Positions 1 through 12,200 of a DNA stretch of 64,000 nt are shown piece after piece. The stretch is from the NCBI GenBank assembly GCA_023231475.1, contig JALJEE010000451.1, forward strand, positions 1 through 64,000, written 5' to 3'. The translations under genes were made by a program, and so were the position numbers. The DNA comes from Seison nebaliae (taxonomy: Eukaryota > Rotifera > Pararotatoria > Seisonacea > Seisonidae). The notes below the pieces were generated by a model. It was not told the origin of the DNA. It made no database searches and saw only the letters and a list, made by a program, of their open reading frames with translations. Position 1 is the first letter of the stretch, and every line of letters starts with the position of its first letter.

Positions 1-1861
1 AGAACGAAATAAAATACTTCAGCAATAACAGTATCGGGAGTGTTCCTCTAGAAATCGACCGGTAAGCGAATTGGAACATTGAAGAATATAGATTTAGAGT
101 GAATCTATTTTTATTAACTGTTCAATTAACTTGATAAGTCCATTGGTGATACATATAGGACGATACGAGTTGACTGCTGTACAAGACAACCCATTTCCTT
201 TATACACTGGAATTATGGAGATGATTCTTAGATACTTGTAATCAACGTTCTGTAATAGTAGGTTATTGATATAATTACTTATTACATTGAGGTGTGTATC
301 ATCAAGACCAGCCACAACTCTAAGACAACAATCATCATGTCCATGAGATTTCAGCAATTTCATGGTAGACAAGGTGAGATGTAATTCATTTACAGTGACA
401 TCCACAAACGAATGACGAAGATTCGACGAATTGAACATATAGACAGAATTCGGAATTGAGGAATCGAACATTGAAGATTTGAAGAATTTAACAAATTCAT
501 TAATCTCGATACATATGGAAGAATGACGGTTATTCTGCTTCCGAAGAGACCAGAATTTAGATGAGCTGTTGTCAACCACTAATCCAGAAAATCGTTCTTC
601 ATTATTTTTTCTCAATAAATCTCTCACACCCCGCCTGAACAACTTACGTGATTCTTTTCTTTGGATAAAGGAAGCATCATCCATCATGACCAAATATCTT
701 CTGTTCGCCGTAATCATATCCACTTTGAGTTGACGTAAAATACGAAAATTGGGAATTTTCTTGGAAATCGAGGATTGTGAATCCCTAAGATGTTTGGTTA
801 CAGATCCATTTAGACTTAAGTGATTGTATAGAAGATCGAAGGAATTGAAGGAGTTGTTATTAATCTTTTCACATTCACGTTCTACCATCCAATTATCACG
901 ACAAATAGGAAGACAAATTGTTCGTAGAATAATTTCATTTTTCTTCGAAATAGACATTCTCAACGAAAAACATAATGCCAAATGATCGGAAAGGAGAAAT
1001 TCTTGGCATACATGACATTCAACTATTTGATACAGAAGCTTATTTGAAATTAGAAAATGATCGATCCAAGAACATCCTCTATTAGATTTGAAAGTAATCG
1101 TTTCCTTTTCACATAGTAATAGGTCTATAAACGAACATTTGAAAGAATTACATACATCGTTTCCACTATGCAATAGTAGAGTGATATCCATTGGAGAGAG
1201 GTTAAAGTCACCACCAATAATAAAAGAAGTATTATTACAATCACCAGATAGAAGTTCATATAGGTTGAGTGAAGTTCTGGACTTATTCGCACTATCCCCA
1301 TAAAAATTCACGCAATAAATTCGAAAATTAGACGGCAACAAACACTTTCGAACAAGAATGATCATGCCAGAAGAACAACGCCCCCTACCGTTCATACTCT
1401 TAGGAGGAATCGCTGGAGATATAATAAATAAAAATAAATATAAATATATGATAAATATAAACGGAATGAGAAGATAAATTTGACAAAGAGAGTGGAAGAG
1501 AAGTCATCCATGTTTCCTGCAGAAAAAGTATGTCATAACGTAATAATGCAAATAAATCGGGAAGGAATCCATGAGATCCATGTACATTATAAGAAATGAA
1601 AGAAATGTTACTATAAGAATCCAGATCATTCGAGACGAGGTTCGCAGTCGATGTTTGAACGATATCTTTGTTTGCTGGATGTCAATCTTTAATTATTTTA
1701 TCCACGGTAAACAAATGATTGCAATTGTTCTGTAAGAATTCCTTTGAATTGTCATTAAAAAAATAAGGACGTAATTCGCATCCGATGGGCCAGAATGAGG
1801 GATCCATAATTTTTTCGTAGTCCAATTTATTCGTCGCAAAGATTAGACTACATAAAATATA
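1..1861 (-). mobile_element. Non-LTR retrotransposon (LINE), 5' part: endonuclease and start of reverse transcriptase
   Basis: Read on the minus strand from about 1860 down to 1. A short open stretch (1867-1682) ends in TGA and may be the tail of a first ORF. The same frame then continues into an apurinic-endonuclease-like domain: YNVHG (about 1590), LFLQETWM (about 1520), GGDFN (about 1210), WIDH (about 1060) and LLSDHLAL (about 990). A long linker follows, then the reverse transcriptase N-terminal signature NSYRPICITNGLIK (about 140) and FAYRS near 50. The reading frame shifts in the AT run near 1430 and again between about 94 and 40, so this copy is not functional. The rest of the RT lies beyond the left edge. 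The clade (Jockey/CR1/RTE and so on) was not determined. Confidence 0.88.
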
Positions 1862-2545
1862 TTTCAAAAATTTTTTTAATTTTTTATTAATTTTTTTTTT
1901 TTTTATTAATCATGTCAAATCCCCGCGGGGTAAATTATAGAGAAAAAAAGATAACTCTTTAAAGGAGTTATTTGAAATAAGGTTCCTACCGCCATCAATA
2001 TACTCTTTGAGTGATTCAGGAACAAAAGCACTAATATCAAAGTTCGATATTAGTGATAACGAATCGTCGAGAGAAGAGGAAAAGTCAATGGAATAGTATC
2101 GGAAGAAAAATTGGAGAGGCGACGAGAAGCTCTCACATTGTGTATACGTTGGAACTGGAAGAGCCGATCCGGAAACCGAATCAACTACTTTCAGGTACCT
2201 CTGTGCCAGGAGTAGCAGCAGAGGAGTCAATTCACATATCGTGAACATAAAAGCTCTATTGAAAGGCTTGTTACAACCGAGCATCATCCGAACTGTTCTA
2301 TTATAAGTTCGATCAAGGCATCGTAATGACTTATCTGTATTCGAGATAGAGACTGGCAGCCCATAAAAGTCACAACAGTAACACACGAACAATTTCAATT
2401 TCAATTTCATAGAGAAGAACTTGCAGCGATGATGGAAAGAGTAGAATGATCTAAGAAATTTGCATCTTACTCTATCTACTAGTGCAGAACTCCTTCTCTT
2501 CGAGTCGATCTGACACCCTAGGAAACACACCTCCTTTTTTATGTT
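1862..2545 (-). mobile_element. LINE 3' end: reverse transcriptase C-terminal part with poly(A)-like tail
   Basis: On the minus strand a 206-residue frame (2530-1910, with no ATG) reads as the thumb and C-terminal part of a LINE reverse transcriptase: FLGCQID at the start, then ICELTPLLLLLAQRY, and the terminal LYNLPRGDLT before the stop. An A-rich stretch follows immediately (about 1910-1862 as a T run on the plus strand), as expected for a LINE 3' tail. A stop lies just upstream of 2530, so the copy is strongly 5' truncated at about 2545. Its tail abuts the 5' end of the next LINE piece in the same orientation. Related fragments sharing its C-terminal motifs occur at 8.9-9.15 kb and 16.47-16.65 kb. 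Confidence 0.85.
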
Positions 2546-4311
2546 ATATAAATCTATATATATCTATTATATATCCATCTAATTAATGCAATTGAAAAAA
2601 ATTTCTAAATTTTTCGGAGATATTTTCCGCTCAGAGATAATTTCCACAATCGCTTTAAGTTGATAATTATTAAATTTGCAGTTGGAAATTTATAATAAAC
2701 ATTAGCATTCTCATTAATTTTCGGCAAAAGTGAATGTTTGTTCTTGAATATGGACTTTGAAGTTCGGAGGTGAGAGTACTCTGACATGAAGTAAGATTAG
2801 TCGATTCATGAATTGTCACTTTTGCTGTAGGTGAAAGGGCTAATTGAACAAATTTAGGTGTTGGAATCGACTTTTTCTTCACCATGTTAATTCGCTTACC
2901 GATCTTCATGTGGCGGCACATATCCTCTTCTTTTTCTGTCGTCATTCTGTTGAGGTTCCTCTACTCCGTTTTCTATATCATCTCTTCTACGAGTTTACGG
3001 GGTGTGTATCGTTATTGGCGACCGACTCGGTGAAATTTTTCTTATCAATTCCGGAATTCGTCAAGATACTAATCTTAGTCCCTAGTTTTTTGGGCTAGTC
3101 ATCGACGATGTTCTTCGCGATCTGAACGATGCATATAATATCCATATCTTCTCTCGTCGGCATCGACAATATTAGCGAATCTAACTTCCACACTTCTCGT
3201 ATTTCGAACACGAACTTCTTACATAATCGATCAAATCGATATTTTCACATAGCTGTCGATACTACGGGTTATCTCATGACATTCCTACAATCCCACAGAT
3301 TCAATGCCAATCGATCGGGAATTACTCGCGGAATTACACCGATTGATCAACACTTGTGAGGATCGAAATTTTTTTACATTTTTTTCTATTTTATCCCGAC
3401 AGGAATCTCAAAATTTAAATACTAATATTTATTTTTTTAAAATGAAATGATATTCATTCGAAAGAACATAAAATTCTCTACTATGTGTATTTTCAATTGG
3501 CAGAAACCCCGTACTTAAATATTATAAAATATGATACAAAATATAATAAAAATGTGAAATACATTTTAGATTACTGTACTTAAATTTAATTATACTATAT
3601 CATTATTATTATGGATCAATATAATTTCTAAAGTAAATTTTCGTATAACTCTAAATTAGATAACTGTTTGATAAGTTTGAGATTAACTATTTAGTGATTA
3701 TTCAATATCATTGTTTATTGTCATGGCTTCGGGTACTTCGTTTTTTAACTTGTCGAAAATTTGAATATACTCAAATTGCAATAGCTCTTTACCTCTTCTA
3801 AATTAATTTCAATACTATCATCCATTTTCTGTTTTTCACCAAAATTAATATTTTTAGTGATCGACATGTTAAAAAAAATTTTGAAATAAATATTGAACAC
3901 GTTTTCCGGACATATTTTGCTTTTTCTTAACTATTATAATTCATGATAAGCAACTATTGATTAATGATAAATTTTTTATTAATTTTTTTCAATAAGGTAA
4001 TTTGATTAAAATCATTAAAATAAATGATTAAAAATATTTATGGCAATTATTAAATTTTAAAATATTTGTAAATAATCAACATGATATTTGTTAACGGATG
4101 CTATATTAATTTTTGTAAATTTAGTTCGAAAAATAGACCATAAATGTTATATTACCGGACAAATGTTGGAATTATTGATCTTATTGAACGATTACGACAT
4201 AACAATTTGTCGACTAACGGAAATTAACATTGATTTTATGAAGTTTTGGGAGTTCATATAATAAGTTTTCTAAACTTATTTTAAAGTATTTATAAATAAT
4301 CCGTTAGAAAA
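2546..4311. other. No confident gene; exon-like scraps, then AT-rich DNA
   Basis: From 2800 to 3360 several short open stretches exist on both strands. On the minus strand one (about 2985-2900) runs into a plausible donor gtaagc, and another (2880-2690) is open and Thr/Ser/Pro-rich. They could be exons or decayed coding sequence, but I could not join them or recognise a family. From 3360 to 4311 the DNA is very AT-rich with frequent stops, and I see no feature apart from the likely promoter of the gene starting at 4312. Confidence 0.4.
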
Positions 4312-5897
4312 ATGGAAAAACAATTTCTTTTGTCCCAATTCCTCATCTTCTTCGTCCAATTTACTTCGCCCTATCTATTACGTCCGATAGTAACAGAAGA
4401 TCAAAATATTACAAAACGAGATTTTTTTTTGGAAAACTCTAATGATCGGAATTATTATCCTGAAATTCATCGTATTGTTTTATATTACGACACTTATTAC
4501 GATGATACACCTACATCTTGTAACAAATTAATATTCATTGGCTATCATGTGGATAAGAAAGTTTGTGATGTCGAAATACATCACACCACGTTTGTACCTA
4601 AACAGATTCAAGTTTATTATTGTTATAAACTTTTTAATATTTTATTCTAATTATGCAAGACTTGTACTCTAATGGATTCATTAAAGTATGTTATAACAAC
4701 TATGTTCTATCCCCAAGGAAAGATTGAGCAAGAAATAAAAGAAAATTTTTCGCTCATTAACGTCAACTCAACAAATGAATCGATAATATATAGCAATCAA
4801 TTCTACAATGAAATCTTGGAAGTTATTCTACATATTAATTAATTTTATAATTACATTCGTTTATCATGTTCTCCAGACCAAAATTCTTATGTTTGATGAG
4901 GAGGACAACAATATTGCGACATTCATATTTCGTAATGCTCAAACATTAAATAAAAGTACATTGATTGATATACGTGGTGTTTATGAGGAAAATCTTCAAG
5001 CAATATTTGATGATGATGAAATTCAATTTAAAACACCTCCAAAGTAAGTATAGTATTGTCATAAAAATATACATTTTAAACACGTAATTAAACCATAAGA
5101 TATGGTACCATCCTAGGTAAGAAGAATAAAACGGCAAATCATAGTGAATATACGATGTTCTTACAACATGCCAGCAAAGAATTATCTATTTGTCCAGGAG
5201 TGCAGAGTGAAAAAGTTCTCTGGTTATTTCCAAATTGGAGTTTATACATTTTTCTGTTTGAAAACATTTAACTTATTACACAAAAGGTATGAATTTCAAC
5301 GAGAGTTGCATAGATGCGATTAAAGTGAAGAAGTATGTTGAATATAAATCATATCTCCTCACAACTAAAGAAGGGATTCCTTGTTTTCAGAATGAAACTC
5401 GTCATACCAGTAAGATATGGATATCAGGCAGCAGAGGAGTTAAGTTGCAAAATAATATTACTCCCATTGAAACCAAGAAGTCTAGCAAGACGATTGTGAA
5501 TAAATTAATAAGATTTAGTCGAGCAGTTCCATTTATGATTTTCATTTTATATCTTTAATTCAAGTTTCAGTTTGAAATCATTTGTATTACTCATAAACCT
5601 GGCCACAGATTAAGATTATTGATTAGTGATGATACAATTCTTCGAGTTTTTATTCGTGGGAGAATACCACATGCAGAATATTGGCGAAGTTTTGAAGGCA
5701 CGAAAATTACAGTACAAATGAGGTTGAATTTTTTTTCATTAAATTATGGAAGGAACGTTTAATAAACTTTTAGTATATATCGAATGAAATTAATTTACAA
5801 TGGTAGTGTGTTAATTAGTGCAAACATTCGACAAGGCGTAACGGCATTATATTATTATTATGCAAAAAGTTCATTCAACTTTATTACTTATAAATGA
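4312..5897 (+). CDS. Unrecognised secreted protein, seven exons
   Basis: The ATG at 4312 opens a hydrophobic N-terminus (QFLLSQFLIFFVQF) that looks like a signal peptide. Seven exons join in frame with GT...AG introns of about 40-56 nt: 4312-4611, 4660-4821, 4877-5043, 5100-5239, 5287-5525, 5565-5722 and 5774-5897, giving about 429 residues. The product has scattered cysteines and several N-glycosylation sequons (NIT, NKS, NKT, NES, NET, NNIT), consistent with an extracellular or lumenal protein. I see no second strong membrane segment and no known domain. The third intron fits only if the acceptor is the AG at 5098-5099; the acceptor of exon 6 could also be six bases later without changing frame. 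The consistent open frame across six joins is the main reason to believe the gene. Function unknown. Confidence 0.7.
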
Positions 5898-6141
5898 TTA
5901 ATTATTTCTTATTGAATTTTAAATTACAGAAAAAATATTCAAACCTTTCCGTAAAATGGTTCTAATTCATTTGGCTTATTGAGAAATGAATATAGGAAGA
6001 ACAATTTTTCATTTGCCAATTCCGAAATGAACCAATAATAACTTTATTTAAGAGTATTTCCATATTTTAAAAATAATATTTTTTAAATGAAGTTTTAAAA
6101 TTAACTGTTTACAAACAGTTCTATTCCCAGTTTATTCTTCG

Positions 6142-7632
6142 TCAGTTAGTTGACGCACAATATTTCTTCATCAAGTTTGTTGCTTTTTTTTCTTCGGTTG
6201 TGTTTTGATGGTTCGATCGAGTTTTTATTCTTCTGATTTGCTGTTTCTTATGTGAGGCATTATTCTCTAATTGCTCATTTTGTAATCTTTCAGCTTCACG
6301 TTGTTGAATATTTGAGACATTTTTATCTCGGCGAGCTTTCGATTTTTTAGTCTCTGCCACTATTGGTTGTACTTTTAATTTCTTTTTTGTCATTTTAATG
6401 TCAGTAACTTTCCCAATGATAGTTGTGGGTGAAAGTTTCGACATTGATGTTGGAGGCATTTTTTTTAAGTTTTTCAAGAAATTTGCAGTGTCACATTTAT
6501 TCGTTTTGCTTAATAACTTTTCGTTCGACAGCATACTCTTGTTCTTTAACTTCGTTTCGCTTAATAATTTGTTGTTGCATTTAGATTCGTTGATAGTTTC
6601 GAATTGACTGATCAGTTTGGTTGAATTAGGAACTTTCGGAATAAATTTCAAAGTACTTAATGTGGTACAACTAGTTGGTTTATTATTAATTGTCAATATT
6701 AGTTGATCCTTCGCACATAAGTAAGAATCTGACTTATTTTTCTTTAAAGCAAATGTTTTTAATTCTTTTTGTAATGAAGAGTTCTTCTTAATTCCATCTG
6801 TTAATATGTCTAATAAGTTTCTTGCTATTTGTGGACAAGATGATTTTCGTACGGCCTTACCTTTCTTTGACTTTGATATTGAATGTTTTTTAAATAAGGA
6901 ATTCTCGTTCAACGTTGTGATTGAACTAAAACTTTTATACAACCCAATTGGTCGATTGTATCTTTTCTGACATAAGGGCCATGGCTTAGTTAGTAAATCA
7001 TTATAATTACTTTCAGTAATCCTGTTTATGCTAACGTGAGATACAGCGGTATCATGTGATTGCTGTCTAACAAGAGATAACTGGGAACGAAATGCATCAG
7101 ACGAAACATCATCCAAAGTAGATTGGTCATCCAGAGAACTTATGGCCAAATCACGAGTAAATCGTTCACCAATTAATATGGAAGGTTGCATAATTTCTTT
7201 CTTTCCATAAACACTACAACGTTTGGGCTGATTCTCAGTTACAATTTTCTTAATCAATTCAATACAAGGTGGAGTATGCTTGTTTACGATGAGGTTACAA
7301 CGTCGTTGTTTAATACAAATACAGTCGCTAGCTGCTGAACGAACTTTCTGTGACGAATGGAAAATGAAAGAGGTTATTGGCATATCCCTACTCAATGCAT
7401 CTGAACCAAATAATTGGAAGTAGGGATATTCTTCATGTTTTTTGGTATTGTAATTATTGCAGTTTCTATTAGGTCGATAAAGTGCTTTAATAACCTGTTT
7501 GAAATCCTGTTTTAACGAACGACTACTACTATTATTATTCTTATTATTGTCAATTCCACTACTGATAGAGTTAAATAGATACGACGGCCTATCAAGATTC
7601 TTCGACTTTTCAATCCTTTTGTACGTCATCAC
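6142..7632 (-). CDS. Unrecognised basic, low-complexity protein (496 aa)
   Basis: One uninterrupted reading frame starts at MMTYKRIEKS. The product is rich in Lys, Asn and Ser, contains a run NNKNNNSSSRS near the N-terminus, and ends in a strongly basic region with coiled-coil character (about residues 425-480, with QQREAERLQNEQ). Cysteine-containing stretches (CICIKQRRC near residue 105) do not match a metal-binding pattern I know. There is no signal peptide or membrane segment. A single exon of this length in such AT-rich DNA is unlikely to arise by chance, so it is probably a real gene. The composition would suit a nuclear or cytoskeletal protein, but that is a guess. The upstream gene runs the other way and ends about 245 bp from this gene's stop. 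Confidence 0.6.
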   Translation of the reverse strand: MMTYKRIEKSKNLDRPSYLFNSISSGIDNNKNNNSSSRSLKQDFKQVIKALYRPNRNCNNYNTKKHEEYPYFQLFGSDALSRDMPITSFIFHSSQKVRSAASDCICIKQRRCNLIVNKHTPPCIELIKKIVTENQPKRCSVYGKKEIMQPSILIGERFTRDLAISSLDDQSTLDDVSSDAFRSQLSLVRQQSHDTAVSHVSINRITESNYNDLLTKPWPLCQKRYNRPIGLYKSFSSITTLNENSLFKKHSISKSKKGKAVRKSSCPQIARNLLDILTDGIKKNSSLQKELKTFALKKNKSDSYLCAKDQLILTINNKPTSCTTLSTLKFIPKVPNSTKLISQFETINESKCNNKLLSETKLKNKSMLSNEKLLSKTNKCDTANFLKNLKKMPPTSMSKLSPTTIIGKVTDIKMTKKKLKVQPIVAETKKSKARRDKNVSNIQQREAERLQNEQLENNASHKKQQIRRIKTRSNHQNTTEEKKATNLMKKYCASTN

Positions 7633-8349
7633 CTTGTGTTTTGCGGTTAAGGAAACATCATTAGAGTTATAACTAACTTGACTGTAATAAAACTAATAAA
7701 TAGTTAGTTAATTAAATTTTCCCTTTGATTGTTGAAAGCGAAACTGAAATTAAATATAGAAATGATAAAAAAATAAACTCGTTTCAACTAATCTTTCCAT
7801 TCAGGAATAGTGAAATGCAATAACCAAAATTCCCATAGGAACTTTGAAACTTTCCTCAAATCCTTCTTAAATATTCTACAAATTATAGGAATAGCTTATT
7901 AATATTAACGGTTTGAAGTATTTGAGGGCTATTAATTTATGGAATTAATATTTTAATGAACTTGAACAACCTTCAAAGAAAATCAATAAATATATTAAAT
8001 CACTACATTATAGTACAACGAAAGGGAATATAAGGAAACATTCTTTTATGTGATTATTAGGTTAGATATTTATTTAATTTACTTATTATACTAATCTTAC
8101 GATTATAATACTCCGTACAATAATTTTGGACTGTCCTTCGATATATGTTAATATTTTTAGAATCGATGAAAGAAACTGAACCCGATAAGCTGCAAAAATT
8201 AAAGATTGTCAAAATATTCTTAATTTGGTTTAAATCGGGGAATATACAGGATCGTAAAATAGTTCCAATAGCTTGCAAAACGTCAAATATGGTAATATGG
8301 TTTCGAATATGGTAATCCCTGTTTTCACGTTTAAATGAAGGTTTTCAAT
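7633..8349. other. AT-rich intergenic DNA, no clear gene
   Basis: This holds the likely promoter of the minus-strand gene ending its 5' side at 7632. A short minus-strand open frame (8278-8057, 73 residues) lies just downstream of the transposase-like fragment and could be part of the same decayed element, but I find no motif to prove it. Confidence 0.3.
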
Positions 8350-8780
8350 TTATTTTGTCGATGATAGATGACCCAAATTTTCTTTCTTACAATCAGGTTT
8401 TGCCTTACCGTTCTTACAAATACGTCCAACTGTTGTCAAAGAGATAGCTAATTTCCTGGAAATATCCCTAATAGTTTTGTTGACTGTGTTGTTCGTCTGT
8501 AAAATTGCAGATTCTTCACTTATTTCTTTTGACTTAACCATCTTATAATAATACAGGTTTTATTTTAAAAAAAATTATATTCTAAAAATTCCTAGAAAGA
8601 AGGTTAAAACACCTTAAAATGTTTTGTTTTAGCATTTATGAAAATTTGTTGAAGAAAAAATGGAAATATGGATATTTTTTTCAACACAATACAAGATCTA
8701 GTTTCCGATGAAAGTCGAATTTTTTTCACCAGATCGATAATATGGTTCATAAGCTTAGAGGTTTTCTTTCCATGATGACC
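8350..8780 (-). pseudogene. Tc1/mariner-like transposase remnants
   Basis: On the minus strand 8541-8350 encodes a short peptide beginning MVKSKEISEE with a helix-turn-helix-like part (TIRDISRKLAISLTTVGRICK), the usual N-terminal layout of Tc1 transposases. On the plus strand near 8700-8760 the peptide VSDESRIFF resembles the conserved SDES block of the Tc1 DDE catalytic domain, but it is in the opposite orientation. The two pieces therefore belong either to two insertions or to one rearranged copy. No terminal inverted repeats were identified and the element is clearly dead. The N-terminal match is the more reliable of the two. Confidence 0.5.
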
Positions 8781-8889
8781 AGTCTAAATTCAAAAGAAGA
8801 AGAAACCGAAGAAATATAGATTTATTTTTTTTTTCAGGAAAACTTAAGGAATAATAAGTACAGAAAAATTTGATTGGAGAATTTTGGAT

Positions 8890-9158
8890 CTCGCACTGTA
8901 CGAAAGTAGGTACTGTGAGATCAGATTTTTGCACCGAATCGATAATGTCTCTTCGCTAAGAGCAGTGGCAAAGGTGCCAGCTGACATAGACTGAACATAA
9001 ATTTTCTTCCCGCATAATTATCCGATATAACCCAAAGAAAAGGATAGTAATGACAAGAGATATTCCGTACAACATTTAAGTTGATAGTTGAGTCACAGTT
9101 CGGTTTAACCACAATCACATAATGACGAAAACCATAAATTGATTTACGAAAAAAAATC
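8890..9158 (-). mobile_element. LINE reverse transcriptase C-terminal remnant
   Basis: The minus-strand frame just downstream of the tRNA gene contains MFSLCQLAPLPLLLAKRHY, which aligns with FTICELTPLLLLLAQRYLK of the LINE 3' end at 1.9-2.5 kb. The preceding SIYGF...NVVRN stretch aligns more loosely with FYGLP...NRTVRM of the same copy. The fragment is short and broken. Its 5' truncation point falls at or within the terminator of tRNA-Asn, giving a tRNA-then-LINE-tail arrangement. Confidence 0.6.
9149..9156 (-). terminator. RNA polymerase III terminator of tRNA-Asn
   Basis: Eight A residues on the plus strand give a T8 run on the transcribed strand, starting four bases after the 3' end of the tRNA. 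This is the expected position and length for a pol III stop. Confidence 0.75.
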
Positions 9159-9160
9159 TT

Positions 9161-9167
9161 CGTCCCT

Positions 9168-9228
<61 letters not shown>

Positions 9229-9234
9229 AGAGAC
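9161..9234 (-). tRNA. tRNA-Asn (anticodon GTT)
   Basis: The 74-nt minus-strand sequence folds as a standard tRNA: acceptor GTCTCTG pairing with CAGGGAC, D arm with GGCGCAATCGGTTAGCGC (A box), anticodon stem-loop CGGCTGTTAACCG with anticodon GTT, variable loop AAAGGTT, and T arm GGTGG TTCAAGC CCACC (B box). No intron is present. The T loop reads TTCAAGC where many animal Asn tRNAs have TTCGAGC; this should not prevent function. A T8 pol III terminator follows. It looks intact and transcribable. Confidence 0.96.
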
Positions 9235-12200
9235 ATGTTCAATGTTGCTACAATCTTATTATTATAATAATCAATATATTGATTTTAAAACTAATCAATA
9301 AATTTAGTTAGGAACAATGATGGTATGATATCTATAAGTGATGAAAGTCAATATAAACATAGTTTCTAAATATAACTACCAATGAAACACTCTTATAATA
9401 ATAATATAAAATATAATAATTCTATTACTGACTTCTTTTTTGTCATGTAAACTACAATATACCATATTAGGAAATTGAATCTCCAAAATATATCCTCGAG
9501 CATTTAATAGTTAGAACTGCTTGTTAGAAGAAAATGAAATATAGACAAATATGTTTTGCTCAGATATTTACTCTAAAAATTCCCGTCAATATAGTGAACA
9601 AACCAATGAAGAAAGAAATTCGATATTATGAAATCTTTCTCGCAATACGGAACAATTAGAACGATTTATTAAATTTAGGAAATAGAGTTGATCGCATTCC
9701 ATACGGAAAAATAAACGAAGTCGACGAAAAATTAACAAAGACGTTAATCGGACACCGAAATCTCGTTTATTCGCAATATACTTTTCAGAGCAAGTTCTAA
9801 TGTCGATCAGTAATAATACAAGCAGTAAAAATGTGATTTATACGAATACGACTAACTTCGACCAGGTCAATTATTATTTTAAGTATGCTATATATTCTAC
9901 GTATGCTTTAAGTTCATTTATGAAATGATATGAAGTATCTTGGAAATTGATGAGAAAATTAAATTTTTATGGATTATTCATAATAAAAAAAGAAAATTCC
10001 TCCAATTTAAAAATTTCCAGTTAATTTATAGCGCTGATCAGAAGATTCTCAATTTTAATAATCTTTAATTCTATAAATTTTTCAATAATAAATTTTTATT
10101 CCATAATTTTTATTAAAAGTTTACATCATGTAAATTACATGTATTTTTATTATAAAATCTTTTGCCACCAATTTGCATTTAGCCTTACTGTTATATTCTT
10201 CATGGAACGTTTTTATATTGATTCTTGAAAGAAGTTAATGGCAAGAATATGTTATGGTATCCGTTATTATTTCTGGTATAACATTCAAAGTAGTGAATTA
10301 TAGTATTTAACTCACTGTCAGGTCAGAAAATTGCCAGGAGAAGATTAAATAATTTCATTTTGAAGTTAAATAATCTCACTAACTTTCTTTTTAAATTATT
10401 TATCTTTTAATTGTCACAACATCATTTATCAGATTACAGATGTACTTTTACATCTAATTGAATAGGTCGATTAATTAACTGACAGATAGTCATTATTTAG
10501 CTAGATGAAGTATTTGTGAGAAGATTTTCAGTTGTGAAGTTTTTCAGTTGATTATTATAAAGTTTTTTAAAATTATTTTTTTTAATAGTGCTTTCTGCAA
10601 ATGTAAAAAGTTTTAAGGTTTGGATATAAAATAAGGACATAAGGAGTAAAATAAGACCACTGCGCTACGCATTGGTCTACGTACGTTAGTTTTAACGTTA
10701 AAATTAATAGAGTTAGAAAATGCAGACAAATTCAAAAATTGGACAATGTTTTTTCATTTGTTTTAAAACGGGTAATCGAATTTTCCCGAAAATTTATGTT
10801 GTAAAGACGTTTCTTATCGTGAAGAATAATAATTACATGTAATAAGTTTTATTTATCATTGGTAATGGATATTATGATGCAACATGACCGAACATGTCGA
10901 AAGAAAAACAACAATTGTTAATCATATATTAATAATGTTCGAAATTAGTACTTCTAATGTTCTAATAATTCCATAATAGAATACATGTTCCATATCATAA
11001 ATCGTGAAATAATATTCATTTTCATCCGATTCATCCATCCAAACTATTCTACTGCCACCAAGAATTGAAAGACATTTGAAAGAGAGATCCTCTCTCAACA
11101 TGTGATGGAATGTGATAAATTAATTTTAAATTCTGGAAAGAAAAGCTAATAAAAACTATTTCCCCCATTCATTCATTGATATTTCAAAATATTATTCTTT
11201 ACTAAAGAATCTTTAGTTTGACATTTATTTCTGTCGAGAATAAAAGTCGATGAACTTTAACAGATGGAAGTGTCGGGAGATTATTTAAAATAATTTTAAT
11301 CGTGAAGAACATCCGAAATTTTTGTGATAAATATTTTCCTTATGTAAAAAAGAAAGTATTAGTGGTAAAAGGAGAAAAAGAATTGTCAAGTCCGATCGAA
11401 GAAATGATAAAAGAGAATCACGAACATGGTCGTACGTACTATTCACACGAGGGTATACTACTTTGGAAAGAAGTTGGTTCTAATAAACGAAAAACGAAGA
11501 AAGGAGTTTCCTTCTCTCCCACCAAACTAAAATGTGTTGCCTATATTTCGATTGTTTTAATTGTAGAATAATATATGTATGTTATTTGAAGAAATGGAAA
11601 AGAATTCTGCCGAGGGATTTGTACTTTTATATGGTTACCCTGGAACGATCGTTGGAAATGGCAGTATAAATAAGAGAATGTATATTCGATTCGTTTATGA
11701 AAGAGGAGAATTTTGTTGATATACGAAAATTGGATATGTGAACATGTGGAGGGAGAGAACACGTTGAAGAAAATAAACTTGGGAATAAATTAGAGGTAGA
11801 ACGAACTTATCATATGTAAATAAAAATGTAAACAAAAATGGAACAACTGGTCAGACAATCTGAAGGTCGTTTACATCATGAGATTGGTATGGTCATCTTC
11901 ATGGTCTTCTTCACATCGAGCTATGATGCGTTATATGGAATTATTAATAAGGAGAGATATTCGCTTTCTATTATGAAAAAGATAATATATATATATATAT
12001 ATATACGATTCTATAACATAATACATTACGTACACTATCATGTTCCCATTTTGTTAAAAAAGATTGATGTTTTCTTCCTGTTTCTTTTTATATCATTCTA
12101 TAATAATTCTCTTCTAATTGGACTTTTCATTTAAAAGGAGTTGGACAATTGGCCCATTGGTAATAATTGAGATTAATCAATCATTGAAAATGACGACCCT

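Noticed and set aside
10650-10690. GC-richer patch with ccactgcgctacgcattggtc, considered as a tRNA piece
   Set aside because: No A box/B box pair or cloverleaf could be drawn around it.
11838-12134. 98-codon plus-strand ORF ending in hydrophobic residues
   Set aside because: It runs through an (AT)n microsatellite, and the hydrophobic part is what AT-rich DNA gives by chance.
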